From NCBI RefSeq assembly GCF_014636295.1, contig NZ_BMEC01000002.1:1-64000 (forward strand): a DNA stretch of 64,000 nucleotides. The letters run 5' to 3'. Made by a program: the position numbers and the translations under genes. This document shows, in pieces, positions 37,699 through 45,913 of this stretch (positions are counted from its first letter, which is position 1; the number at the start of each line of letters is the position of its first letter). Source of the DNA: Marivirga lumbricoides. GTDB lineage: Bacteria > Bacteroidota > Bacteroidia > Cytophagales > Cyclobacteriaceae. The notes under the pieces were generated by a model, which worked only from the letters and a program-made list of their open reading frames with translations, searched no databases and was not told where the DNA came from.

Positions 37699-38253
37699 TT
37701 AACGATAACACTCAGGCTTTTTCAAAATAGCGGCTTCCCAACCAACTACAATTCCTTTGGAAGGATCAGGACATTCAAAATAAGTACCCTCTACCATAGG
37801 ATACTGAGCAGCAAAAGGAAAAACACCTTTTACTCTGGACATTAATTTTACATTTTCAGGATTACTAATGTCTATTGCCAGTAAGTCTTTCCCCTGGTCT
37901 GCATAGAGTATATTATTTCTGATAGCCACGTCATTACTTCCTGCAATTTGAATGAAACCTATGTTTCGAGGATTCTCAGGATCAGTGTTATTAAAAACAT
38001 GAACTCCTCTTAATTGATCTACTACTAAAAGATACTCGTTGATGACATAAATCTTTCCGGGGCTTTCAATTTGCTGCGCATTAAGATTTTTTACTTCTAC
38101 TTCACTTTCAGTTGCATAAATGGGCCTCATACCTTCAATTTCTTCCACATCAAAATCAGGAACCGGTTCCCAAAATTCGCAAGAAATTAAAGGAAGCAAT
38201 AGCAGCAAAAGCAGGGCTGGCTTAAACTTTAAAGAGGGCATAGTTTGTTTCAT
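37699..38253 (-). CDS. Short LVIVD-repeat lipoprotein
   Basis: The 184-residue protein has a lipobox (LPLISC) and at least two LVIVD repeats (YLLVVDQLRGVHVFNNTDPE, ILYADQGKDLLAIDISNPEN). It is shorter than its downstream neighbour and likely a tandem relative. It may form only a partial propeller or pair with the next protein. It is the first gene of the three-gene unit. Confidence 0.8.
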   Translation of the reverse strand: MKQTMPSLKFKPALLLLLLLPLISCEFWEPVPDFDVEEIEGMRPIYATESEVEVKNLNAQQIESPGKIYVINEYLLVVDQLRGVHVFNNTDPENPRNIGFIQIAGSNDVAIRNNILYADQGKDLLAIDISNPENVKLMSRVKGVFPFAAQYPMVEGTYFECPDPSKGIVVGWEAAILKKPECYR

Positions 38254-38450
38254 ATATTGGGCAGTTCATATAAATGGTTCAAGATGAATAAATTATTGCA
38301 CTTAAGACACATATAATTACTTTCAGGTTGTAAAGTTTTTTCTGATTTCCTAAAATAAAACCAGAATCTACTAAACTGTGAAAAACCAATGCATTAAAAA
38401 TAATTATATTAGCAAAATATTTACCAACTCCTCGCTTAGTTTTGTAATTA

Positions 38451-40460
38451 ATGGGACTCCGTAAACTTCTGCTAAATATTTTACTCCTTTTACTATTGCA
38501 ATATACTGTACTGCAAAAGGTATTTGCCAGGCAGCAGGAGTCAGCTGAAAACACACAGGAAGTAGACAATTTAAACCAGCTATTTAAATCAACCAGAACA
38601 CAAGCACCTATTGAAGCATTTGAATATGCTAAAAAAGCTTTATCACTCTCAAAAAAGTTGAAATATACTGAAGGAGAAGCCACAGCATTAAATAACCTGG
38701 GAGTATATCATAAACAAAAAGGTGATTATGATACTTCACTTCAATATTATAAAAATGCACTCAACTTGTATGACTCCCTCGATAACAAATATGGATCAGC
38801 CAAAGCACTCAGCAATATTGGAAATATCTATTCAATGAATAGAGACTTTGAAAATGCACTCGATTATTATCTTAAGGCACAAGAAATATTTAAAGTTTTA
38901 AACGACACAGCCCATCTTACACGACTCATTAATAATATTGGAAATGTTTACCTTGACATAGGGCAGGAAAAGGAAGCTTTTACATATTACAAGAAGGTAT
39001 TAAGTATATTTAACAACAGCCAAGAGCCGCAAGAGTTATTTGATCCTTACAGCAATATTGGTAAAATATACTTCAACAATGAGTTATATGATAGTGCACT
39101 TTTTTACTTTAATAAATCATTAGCATATGAAATTGGCACTGGAAACAAGTTTGGAATAGCAGGAACGCTTGTAAGAATTTCGCGCGTTCAGAATGCTCAA
39201 GGTAATTATGGTGCAGCCTTAAATTCAGGGGAAGAAGCAGTAACAATTGCCAGTTCTGTAGATTCTCAACCTATTTTAATGGATGCTTATAGTACATTGG
39301 CTGAAGTATACCTTCATCTCAACGATATAAGAAGTTCTTATTTGTACATGAACCAGTATCACTCTATAAAAGATAGCCTCTTTAATGAGAAGACCAGAAA
39401 ATCTATAGCAGAGCTTGAAAAAAGCATCGATTTAGAGCAGAAAGAAAAGGAGATTGCTCTACTTAAAAAAGAAGCTGAAATCAACCAACTTCAATATCAA
39501 AACAGCCAGTTGTTAAATTTTGGTACTGCTATTCTCTCTATTCTGCTGTTACTATTAGCCATTGTGGTTTATTTAAAATTTAGAGAAAGCAAAAAGGCTA
39601 AAGCTCTATTGGAGCAACAACATGAACAGATTTTACTAAGTAAAAGGGCAATAGAACTTCAGAAAATTAAATTAGAAAGTTGGAATCAGAACATAACCGA
39701 CTCTATTGAATATGCTAAAAATATTCAGGAAGGGATCATGAACCATCATAATTTTGAAAGCAACCTTTCGGATTCCTTTATATTTTACAAACCAAAAGAT
39801 ATTGTAAGCGGGGATTTTTATTGGTACAGTCAATTAAATAATATTGACATGCTGGTGTTAGTGGATTGCACAGGCCATGGCGTGGCTGGTGCTTTTATGA
39901 CGGTTATCGCAAATGCAGTATTGAACCAGATAGTTAATGAACAAAAAATGACGGATCCGGCCACTATTCTGAAAATGATGGATTGTAAGGTAATGGAGAC
40001 TTTGAAGCAAAAGGAAATTTCCATGAGAAACCATAGCATGGATATGTCCATCTGCAAAATTGACAAAAAAGAAGGTGTTTTAACCTACGCAGGTGCTAAA
40101 AGGCCTTTATACATTATTTCCGAGGGTGAAATAGAAGTAATTAAAGGAAATAAATATACCATTGGTGAATATTATGAATCTCCACATAAAGAATTCACTA
40201 ACAAAGAAATAAGTATTCACCCAAAACTAAAAATTTACTTAAGTTCCGATGGATTTGCGGATCAATTTGGCCATTCTGTTGAGAAAAAATATATGACCTC
40301 ACGCTTTAAAAATCTATTGAAAGCAATTTCAGAGAAAAACATGAAGCAACAAGGAATTAGCTTAGGGCTGGAAATGCAAAGATGGCAGGGGGAAATGGAG
40401 CAAACTGATGACATGCTAGTGATTGGCGTAAGCTTTGAGAAATTTGAAGAAAACTTTTAA
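38451..40460 (+). CDS. TPR sensor with C-terminal SpoIIE (PP2C-type) phosphatase
   Basis: The 669-residue protein has a signal-like N-terminal hydrophobic segment, about six TPR repeats (residues 45-300, for example ATALNNLGVYHKQKGDYDTS), a coiled-coil, one membrane helix near residue 360 (LSILLLLLAIVVYLKF), a second coiled-coil, and a cytoplasmic SpoIIE domain (VLVDCTGHGVAGAFM, and DDMLVIGVSF at the end). Such proteins sense something outside via the TPR domain and dephosphorylate an anti-sigma antagonist inside. No such partner is next to it. The gene stands alone between minus-strand genes. Confidence 0.9.
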   Translation: MGLRKLLLNILLLLLLQYTVLQKVFARQQESAENTQEVDNLNQLFKSTRTQAPIEAFEYAKKALSLSKKLKYTEGEATALNNLGVYHKQKGDYDTSLQYYKNALNLYDSLDNKYGSAKALSNIGNIYSMNRDFENALDYYLKAQEIFKVLNDTAHLTRLINNIGNVYLDIGQEKEAFTYYKKVLSIFNNSQEPQELFDPYSNIGKIYFNNELYDSALFYFNKSLAYEIGTGNKFGIAGTLVRISRVQNAQGNYGAALNSGEEAVTIASSVDSQPILMDAYSTLAEVYLHLNDIRSSYLYMNQYHSIKDSLFNEKTRKSIAELEKSIDLEQKEKEIALLKKEAEINQLQYQNSQLLNFGTAILSILLLLLAIVVYLKFRESKKAKALLEQQHEQILLSKRAIELQKIKLESWNQNITDSIEYAKNIQEGIMNHHNFESNLSDSFIFYKPKDIVSGDFYWYSQLNNIDMLVLVDCTGHGVAGAFMTVIANAVLNQIVNEQKMTDPATILKMMDCKVMETLKQKEISMRNHSMDMSICKIDKKEGVLTYAGAKRPLYIISEGEIEVIKGNKYTIGEYYESPHKEFTNKEISIHPKLKIYLSSDGFADQFGHSVEKKYMTSRFKNLLKAISEKNMKQQGISLGLEMQRWQGEMEQTDDMLVIGVSFEKFEENF

Positions 40461-40524
40461 CTATCAGTAAAACTCCCAATTAAACTATGACTATTTCTTC
40501 TTCTAGCGAAACCTTAAATTAAAT

Positions 40525-41490
40525 CTAAAATAATGACTCTTTAACTATTTTTGATCTGGCAATAGCCAATCCTTGACCTACATTGCTAGAGCTTACCAGT
40601 TGTACGGGTTGCCCACCATAAATAGAGCCTTTATATATACCTCCATCATTTAATTGATTGTGCCAGTATAAGTCATCTCCGTCCACCAAAACATTGTAAG
40701 CATTGCTTACATTGTCTTCACCATCATATACAATTTCAAGCTTTTTTCTTCCATCGGGACTGCCTTTTAATATCCTGTCGGAAAATGCTGCTCCGGGCAA
40801 AGCATTATCAGTGATAAACAGTTCATCAGTTACCTCACTTATAGCCACGCCAAAAGGCCTTAAAAATCCGCTCCCACCAGCATAAAGCAATTCAGGATTC
40901 CCTCTGTCGGAAAGGTTTACACGCCAAATCTCGTTATCAAGGAACTCTACCCAATAAAGATACCCCGCTGATAAGGCAATGCCCCATGGGCCGGAAAGCC
41001 CATCAGTTGATGTAAAAAGTGTATCAACCTGGCCACTACCATCTGCAGGAGCACTTAAGATGAGGTCATCATAGGGTTGTGTCCAGTAAAGCAACTGTGT
41101 CTCGAAATCCAATGTTAATTCTACCGGACCATGAGAATTGTAAGGTGCAGCGTAAAGAAGCTCTGGATTGCCTCCTCCATCCCATGGGCCACGCAATATT
41201 TGCCTGGTAGAAAAATCTGTCCAATAAATCAGTTGATTAGTAGCATCAGCTATAATGGCTGACGGCCCCTCCAGGCCTTTCACCATATTGTAGAGTGTAT
41301 CGATGTGAAGGTATTGCCCTTCCTCGTATACGGCTCTCATAATTTTCATATCTCCCAGGCTGGTCCAGAAAACATACGTTTGTTCTGTAAAATTTGGCAT
41401 AGGTTCCTCCTCAGTACCACAGCCTATCAAGAAAAAAAACAATAAACTACAAGCAATATGCTTTGAAAGTAAGTATTTTCTTTTTTTCAT
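40525..41490 (-). CDS. YWTD-type beta-propeller lipoprotein
   Basis: The 321-residue protein has a lipobox (FFLIGC) and repeated YWT/YWV motifs (NQLIYWTDFSTRQILRG, QLLYWTQPYDDLILSAP, GYLYWVEFLDNEIWRV, DDLYWHNQLNDG), which mark a six-bladed LDL-receptor-type propeller exposed at the cell surface. It is a likely extracellular binding protein. It lies beyond a decayed gene from the IPT lipoprotein, with which it shares the YWTD-like repeats. No catalytic motif was seen. Confidence 0.82.
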   Translation of the reverse strand: MKKRKYLLSKHIACSLLFFFLIGCGTEEEPMPNFTEQTYVFWTSLGDMKIMRAVYEEGQYLHIDTLYNMVKGLEGPSAIIADATNQLIYWTDFSTRQILRGPWDGGGNPELLYAAPYNSHGPVELTLDFETQLLYWTQPYDDLILSAPADGSGQVDTLFTSTDGLSGPWGIALSAGYLYWVEFLDNEIWRVNLSDRGNPELLYAGGSGFLRPFGVAISEVTDELFITDNALPGAAFSDRILKGSPDGRKKLEIVYDGEDNVSNAYNVLVDGDDLYWHNQLNDGGIYKGSIYGGQPVQLVSSSNVGQGLAIARSKIVKESLF

Positions 41491-41734
41491 ACTTATTTGT
41501 ATTGGGTAAATAGTGATTAAAAATAAGGGTAAAAACCTAGCATATATACTTTTTTCAGAAATTCTTTACTACCCGGCCCACGTGGGCAGTAAGGACAGAA
41601 GCACTGAGTGGTAGGGCGTGGTAAGGCTATGAATTACCGAACTATGGAATATCGTTCATGAAAAAAAAATAACAAACTTTCCCAAAATTATCAGGAAACG
41701 GTTTGTAAACATTGAGAAAGCTGTACTGTATTGC

Positions 41735-42245
41735 TTAGGCTACCTCAAAAATAACTCCTGAAACACCTGTTCTTATAGTTTTACCTTTGTAGGCAGTATT
41801 TCTTATTTTTATGCGGTAATTGCTGCCCCAGTCATACACGCTTTCTATTCAGGGCTACGGTCATCCGCTTTAATGTATTGTAGCTATACATCCATACCAC
41901 GGTTAAGTAACTGCTGCTTTAAAGTGGAGATTACGTTTAGGCTGTGCCGGCTGCTATCGAAGCGATCATCCTCTGTAATAAACACACACCCTCTGCTAAA
42001 GCGGATGCTCACGTATTCATCTGCATAACCTTCTCCTTCACTGATCCAATTGGCAATTTGTGCCGAATAAGCATCTATTACAGCATTGGATTCAGTAGGC
42101 TTTAAAATAGAGCCGGGGCCTGTAACAGCTTTGATCAAATCCTCCCGTCCCGGGTATGCATAGTAACTTCTTGGGGAACACCTACAAAGTCATCTGGTAT
42201 ATCTTGTGTTATTTTGTTTTCGCTTAGGGTATATTGTAATGGCAT
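41735..42245 (-). pseudogene. Decayed DUF4469/HU-like DNA-binding family gene
   Basis: On the minus strand an ATG at 42245 starts MPLQYTLSENKITQDIPDDF and shifts frame at a tandem five-base duplication (CGGGA twice, near 42150). It continues DLIKAVTGPGSILKPTESNA through a TAG after NRGMDV, then a second frame change to ESVYDWGSNYRIKIRNTAYK and a final TAA at 41735. The arrangement of a DLI segment, a helical ANWISEGEGY part, VFITEDDRFDSSRH and a later SVYDWGS part recalls the DUF4469/HU-like family of Bacteroidota. The match is by memory only. The rest of 41491-42398 carries no gene; a perfect 12-bp palindrome lies at 41576-41587. Confidence 0.65.
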
Positions 42246-42315
42246 AGTATCAAATTTTTATATAATAAATGTAAAATGTTAGAAAGGTGTTGATTGATTT
42301 AATATTAAAAGAAAT

Positions 42316-42366
42316 CAGGCAGGTTTTATACCTGCCTGGTTTAATTGAGAGGGAGGCAAGCCTCCC
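42316..42366 (-). terminator. Tandem hairpins ending the IPT lipoprotein gene
   Basis: Two adjacent perfect hairpins follow the stop codon: GGGAGGC-AA-GCCTCCC (42351-42366) and CAGGCAGGT / ACCTGCCTG (42316-42338). The second is followed on the minus strand by a T-rich stretch. The last hairpin is the likely terminator, and the first may protect the 3' end. Confidence 0.7.
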
Positions 42367-42398
42367 AAAAATTATATTATTTATGCTTAGGCTTTGGC

Positions 42399-43955
42399 TT
42401 ATTCTACCACGCCAATTTCAAGGTCGAAGAATATAGCGCCAGAAAATCCGTCAAAAAGTACTTCAACTGCACTACCATCTAAACTTGCACGAACCAGCGC
42501 GGAAGGCGCCACTGCACCTGATGTACTTTCTTTAACATTTAGCCAGTAAATAAAGCCATTTTCCAAATCTATTTCCATATCACTAGGTGAGTTCACGAAG
42601 TCACCAGCCCCTACCAATACTGCTAAACTACCAGAACCATCCAAATTACCTACATAGATAGTGCTTTCAAGTGCTTCATTAACTCCATTGTCTGATATAT
42701 AAATTTTTTGGTTGACAGGATCTAATGCGATACCGGTTGGTTGGATCAATTCATCGCTTCCGTACAGCTCAACAGGGTCAGTATCTCCTGTTACACTTCC
42801 CACCATTACCCTAGGGTTTGTACCCGTTTCAGTCCAGTAGATTTGATTATCAGCCAGTAATAATTTTGGTGTATAAGGTTGCGGTCCCTCGTATAAAAAT
42901 GTTTCAAAGCTTAAGGTATAATCAAAACGATACAATGTATCAGCCTCACCAGTACCATCCATATCTCCTTTGATGATGAAAGTCTGCTCCGCAGCTCCAT
43001 CAATACTGAAAAAATATACTTTACCGGCAGTTGGGTCAATAGCTATATCTGTGGACTGTTTTGATTCATACAAAAGCTCAACAGTACCATCTCCCTCTAT
43101 AGAAGCTCTGCTCACTCCGTTAGTTGAAGTAAAATAAATCATACCACCCACAAAATCAACATCAATACCTGAAGGGCTACCTAAACCTTCATTGCTCTCG
43201 TCATAAAGAGTAGTTATATCCACCCCTGTTTCGGTAATATTACCACGAAGAATTCCTTCCAGAGAAGTCCAATAAGCGGTTTTAACGTCAACAGGTAATG
43301 GGTTTACTGTAAATGAAAGCGTGCTGGTAGCAGCAGTACCCTCACGGCTTACACTCACCTGTACTTCACCTTCTGCAAGGCTTTCAGGTACTTTTGTAGT
43401 AATGCTAGTATTGGTTACAGCCGTTACTGTAGCTTCTGTCTCCCCAAACAATACTTCAAGATCCTCCACTGCGTCTCCGAAATTTTCCCCGCTAATGGTT
43501 ACTGTTACACCCGGCAAGCCATTGGTAGGGTCAATACTGCTCAATACAGGTGCTCCCAAAGAAGTGTCCAGCGTGAAATCCGCTTCGGAAACAGCTTCTT
43601 CCTCTCCTGTACGCACGGTAATAGGGCCATCAAGTACATCAGACGGTACGCGTGCAGAAATGCTTGTAGTGCTGCCTGCGATCACTACTGCCTGTGCCAA
43701 GCCAGGAGTAGTATTTGTTTGGCTTCCTGTAAAAAAGACTGTGTTTTGGCTAAAATCAGCATTAAAGCCTGTACCTGTTATCACTACAGTATCTCCCACG
43801 CGGGCAGTTTTAGGCGTAAAGTCTGTAATGGAGAGTTCTGTGCCTGGTCCTTCAGGATCAGTATTGTCGTCTTCTTTACAGGCAGTAAAAGCAATGGCAA
43901 GGCCGGTAAACAGGCCAATAATGGTAAATAGTTGTTTGTACTTGAACGGTTTCAT
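42399..43955 (-). CDS. IPT/TIG-domain propeller lipoprotein
   Basis: The 518-residue lipoprotein (lipobox AIAFTAC near residue 25) begins with two IPT/TIG immunoglobulin-like domains (about 40-130, FTPKTARVGDTVVITGTGF; about 135-215, IDPTNGLPGVTVTISGENF). A propeller of YWTD-like repeats follows (AYWTSLEGILRG, QIYWTETGTNPRV, GFIYWLNVKES). This layout suits a cell-surface binding protein. It has its own terminator and follows the beta-helix lipoprotein terminator, so it is probably transcribed separately. Confidence 0.85.
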   Translation of the reverse strand: MKPFKYKQLFTIIGLFTGLAIAFTACKEDDNTDPEGPGTELSITDFTPKTARVGDTVVITGTGFNADFSQNTVFFTGSQTNTTPGLAQAVVIAGSTTSISARVPSDVLDGPITVRTGEEEAVSEADFTLDTSLGAPVLSSIDPTNGLPGVTVTISGENFGDAVEDLEVLFGETEATVTAVTNTSITTKVPESLAEGEVQVSVSREGTAATSTLSFTVNPLPVDVKTAYWTSLEGILRGNITETGVDITTLYDESNEGLGSPSGIDVDFVGGMIYFTSTNGVSRASIEGDGTVELLYESKQSTDIAIDPTAGKVYFFSIDGAAEQTFIIKGDMDGTGEADTLYRFDYTLSFETFLYEGPQPYTPKLLLADNQIYWTETGTNPRVMVGSVTGDTDPVELYGSDELIQPTGIALDPVNQKIYISDNGVNEALESTIYVGNLDGSGSLAVLVGAGDFVNSPSDMEIDLENGFIYWLNVKESTSGAVAPSALVRASLDGSAVEVLFDGFSGAIFFDLEIGVVE

Positions 43956-44110
43956 ATTTATATTTATTTAAAAGTGAATATTTAATGAATTATTAGTTAT
44001 TAGGAATTAGTCCTTTTTAATTAGTATAAGTTTTGACATAAGTATTTTTTAAAGGTTTTGATTTGATTTAATGGCCAGCTAAGTGCACTAGGTATGGGAT
44101 TGTTTAGGTA

Positions 44111-44134
44111 AAAGCCGACAGCAGAACTGCCGGC
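44111..44134 (-). terminator. Terminator after the beta-helix lipoprotein gene
   Basis: On the minus strand GCCGGCAG / CTGTCGGC forms an 8-bp stem (one G-U pair) followed by TTTT, about 50 bp after the stop codon. Confidence 0.65.
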
Positions 44135-44183
44135 CTTATCCAAATAAACAACACTTAATCAACCAGTTTTCGGGATTGCTTAC

Positions 44184-45659
44184 TTAAAAGCGTGCCCAGC
44201 TTGCTATGTTCCAATCCGTACCTTCAGTAGCCTCGCTGCTTGCTCCAAATGCTCCGCGGAAATCCACGGAAGTATCAAAGAAACCGGCCGTTAAAAGGCT
44301 ATTAGAGAAATCAGAAGATTTTTCAGTATGTGGAACAAAATCAGGCGCAGTTAAAGACCATGCAGCAACTTTTAAACCTGTAAGTTGTGGTAATGTACCA
44401 GTAGTTGTCTGTCCAACACCACTATTATTCGCATTGCCTATTTCATTATTATAACCAGAAGTTAAATAAGTAGCAGGCGCAACGTTGGAGAATGAAGCAG
44501 TATATGACCCGTAAGTTGGGAAAACAATAGTAGTACCTTCCACTTGCACTGCACTACCGAAGTCAGCAGTAGTTTCCAATTCTAATTGATAAACAGGAAA
44601 ACCAACAATAATAGAGTTGAATAAATCCAATTCTGATCCATCTCTGATCAAAGCACCAGATCTGTAAGCTGAATTAACAGCAGCTGTAGAACCTGGTTTG
44701 ATTGGACCTATTACAGTGAAGTTACTGAAAGTAGCATTGGTAAAGCTTCCCGAAGCATCATCGCTGTCACCGTTAGACTCAAAACCATTGGTTGGCAAAG
44801 AAGAGAAGTTGTTAGGATCTCTTAATACAATACCAAACTGTATTTTACCGCTATAGCCCTGGTCAGTATCAAAATCATCATCCGTATTACGAGAAGCTAT
44901 TAAATAGCTGGCATTTACTGTACCACCAAAAAATTCGAACCCATCGTCAGCTCCAAAAGAAACCTGTACGTGATCGATAGTAGTACCTGAACCTACTCCA
45001 CCAAGGGTTAAGCCATTGGTCTCGTCTCCATCCACTAATACGTTTCCGGCATATTCAATACGTACATATTGTAAGGTACCGGAATTATCTCCATTAATAG
45101 TACCGCCATAACCGTTGTCTCCTCCGGTAGCTTCAGGAATACCTTCTATTTCACCTTCACCACCAGGTAAGTTTACAAAAGCTCTTCCTAATATCACTAC
45201 TCCACCCCAATCGCCAATGGCAGGATTTTCTTGTTCGGAAGTAAATACAATTGGGTTTCCGGCTGTACCAGCTGCTTCAATTTTACCACCACGCTCAATA
45301 ATTAAAGTGCCCGGAGGTATACCTGTTGCAGGGTCACCACTTAATGTACCTGTTCTTCCTAAAATAGTGGTACCAGCCTCAATGGTTAAAGTAACTCCAC
45401 TTGGTACACGAACGAACTGGTTCAATATATAGCATGTATCACTATCCAATGTTCTGTTAGTCAGGAAAGTATTTCCATCGGCATCAGGAGAAGCTCCTAA
45501 TACAACCTGAGGGTTTCCTGAAACAAATCTTTCAAACTGTACATCTCCGTTTGATGGGTTATCTACCATTAATTGGTCATCTTCACATGCCGTAGTAAAT
45601 AGTAGCACAGTTGCTATTAATAAAAAGAAATTTAAATTTAACGTTTTCATAATATTCAT
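44184..45659 (-). CDS. Predicted beta-helix surface lipoprotein downstream of TonB receptor
   Basis: The 491-residue lipoprotein (lipobox LFTTAC near residue 24) has glycine- and threonine-rich repeats (VRVPSGVTLTIEAGTTILG, LIIERGGKIEAAGTAGNPIV, GDWGGVVILGRAFVN) typical of a right-handed beta-helix. Proteins of this kind are often encoded right after STN-type TonB receptors in Bacteroidota, sometimes mislabelled as transporters. It is probably the surface partner of the receptor encoded upstream. A leader of about 250 bases with two hairpins separates the two genes. Confidence 0.75.
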   Translation of the reverse strand: MNIMKTLNLNFFLLIATVLLFTTACEDDQLMVDNPSNGDVQFERFVSGNPQVVLGASPDADGNTFLTNRTLDSDTCYILNQFVRVPSGVTLTIEAGTTILGRTGTLSGDPATGIPPGTLIIERGGKIEAAGTAGNPIVFTSEQENPAIGDWGGVVILGRAFVNLPGGEGEIEGIPEATGGDNGYGGTINGDNSGTLQYVRIEYAGNVLVDGDETNGLTLGGVGSGTTIDHVQVSFGADDGFEFFGGTVNASYLIASRNTDDDFDTDQGYSGKIQFGIVLRDPNNFSSLPTNGFESNGDSDDASGSFTNATFSNFTVIGPIKPGSTAAVNSAYRSGALIRDGSELDLFNSIIVGFPVYQLELETTADFGSAVQVEGTTIVFPTYGSYTASFSNVAPATYLTSGYNNEIGNANNSGVGQTTTGTLPQLTGLKVAAWSLTAPDFVPHTEKSSDFSNSLLTAGFFDTSVDFRGAFGASSEATEGTDWNIASWARF

Positions 45660-45685
45660 TATTTTTGTGTTTATGTTTATACTGT

Positions 45686-45763
45686 TCCCACTTGATTATG
45701 GTCGGTGGGACAACCAGCTCCGCTTCCACCTGCCTCTCTATTGGTGGCGCGGAGCTTTTTTTC
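45686..45763. promoter_or_regulatory. Two hairpins between TonB receptor and lipoprotein genes
   Basis: A strong stem (AGCTCCGC / GCGGAGCT with inner CCACC / GGTGG, 45716-45756) and a second perfect 6-bp stem (TCCCAC / GTGGGA, 45686-45710) lie in the 254-base gap. The T-run (45756-45762) is on the plus-strand side, so for the minus-strand transcript the large hairpin lacks a terminator tail. It could be a plus-strand (antisense) terminator or an mRNA processing/stability element that sets receptor-to-lipoprotein ratio. Confidence 0.55.
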
Positions 45764-45913
45764 AGGTTACTGTTTCATAAGCACTTCTTTATATAGGTTT
45801 CACATTTGTAATTGGTACTGGTTAATTAACTATTGGGTGTTTATTGGTAATTTGTAATTGGGTTGTTAGTAATTGTCTAATGTCTAGTATCTATTGTCTT
45901 TTGGTCATTGCTT

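Noticed and set aside
38279-38683. 134-residue minus-strand frame overlapping the TPR-SpoIIE gene start
   Set aside because: It overlaps the signal segment and first TPR of a clear gene and shows no domain of its own.
43321-43971. 216-residue plus-strand frame opposite the IPT lipoprotein gene
   Set aside because: It is a shadow of the real minus-strand gene, which has a lipobox, IPT domains and propeller repeats. The antisense product is low in complexity.
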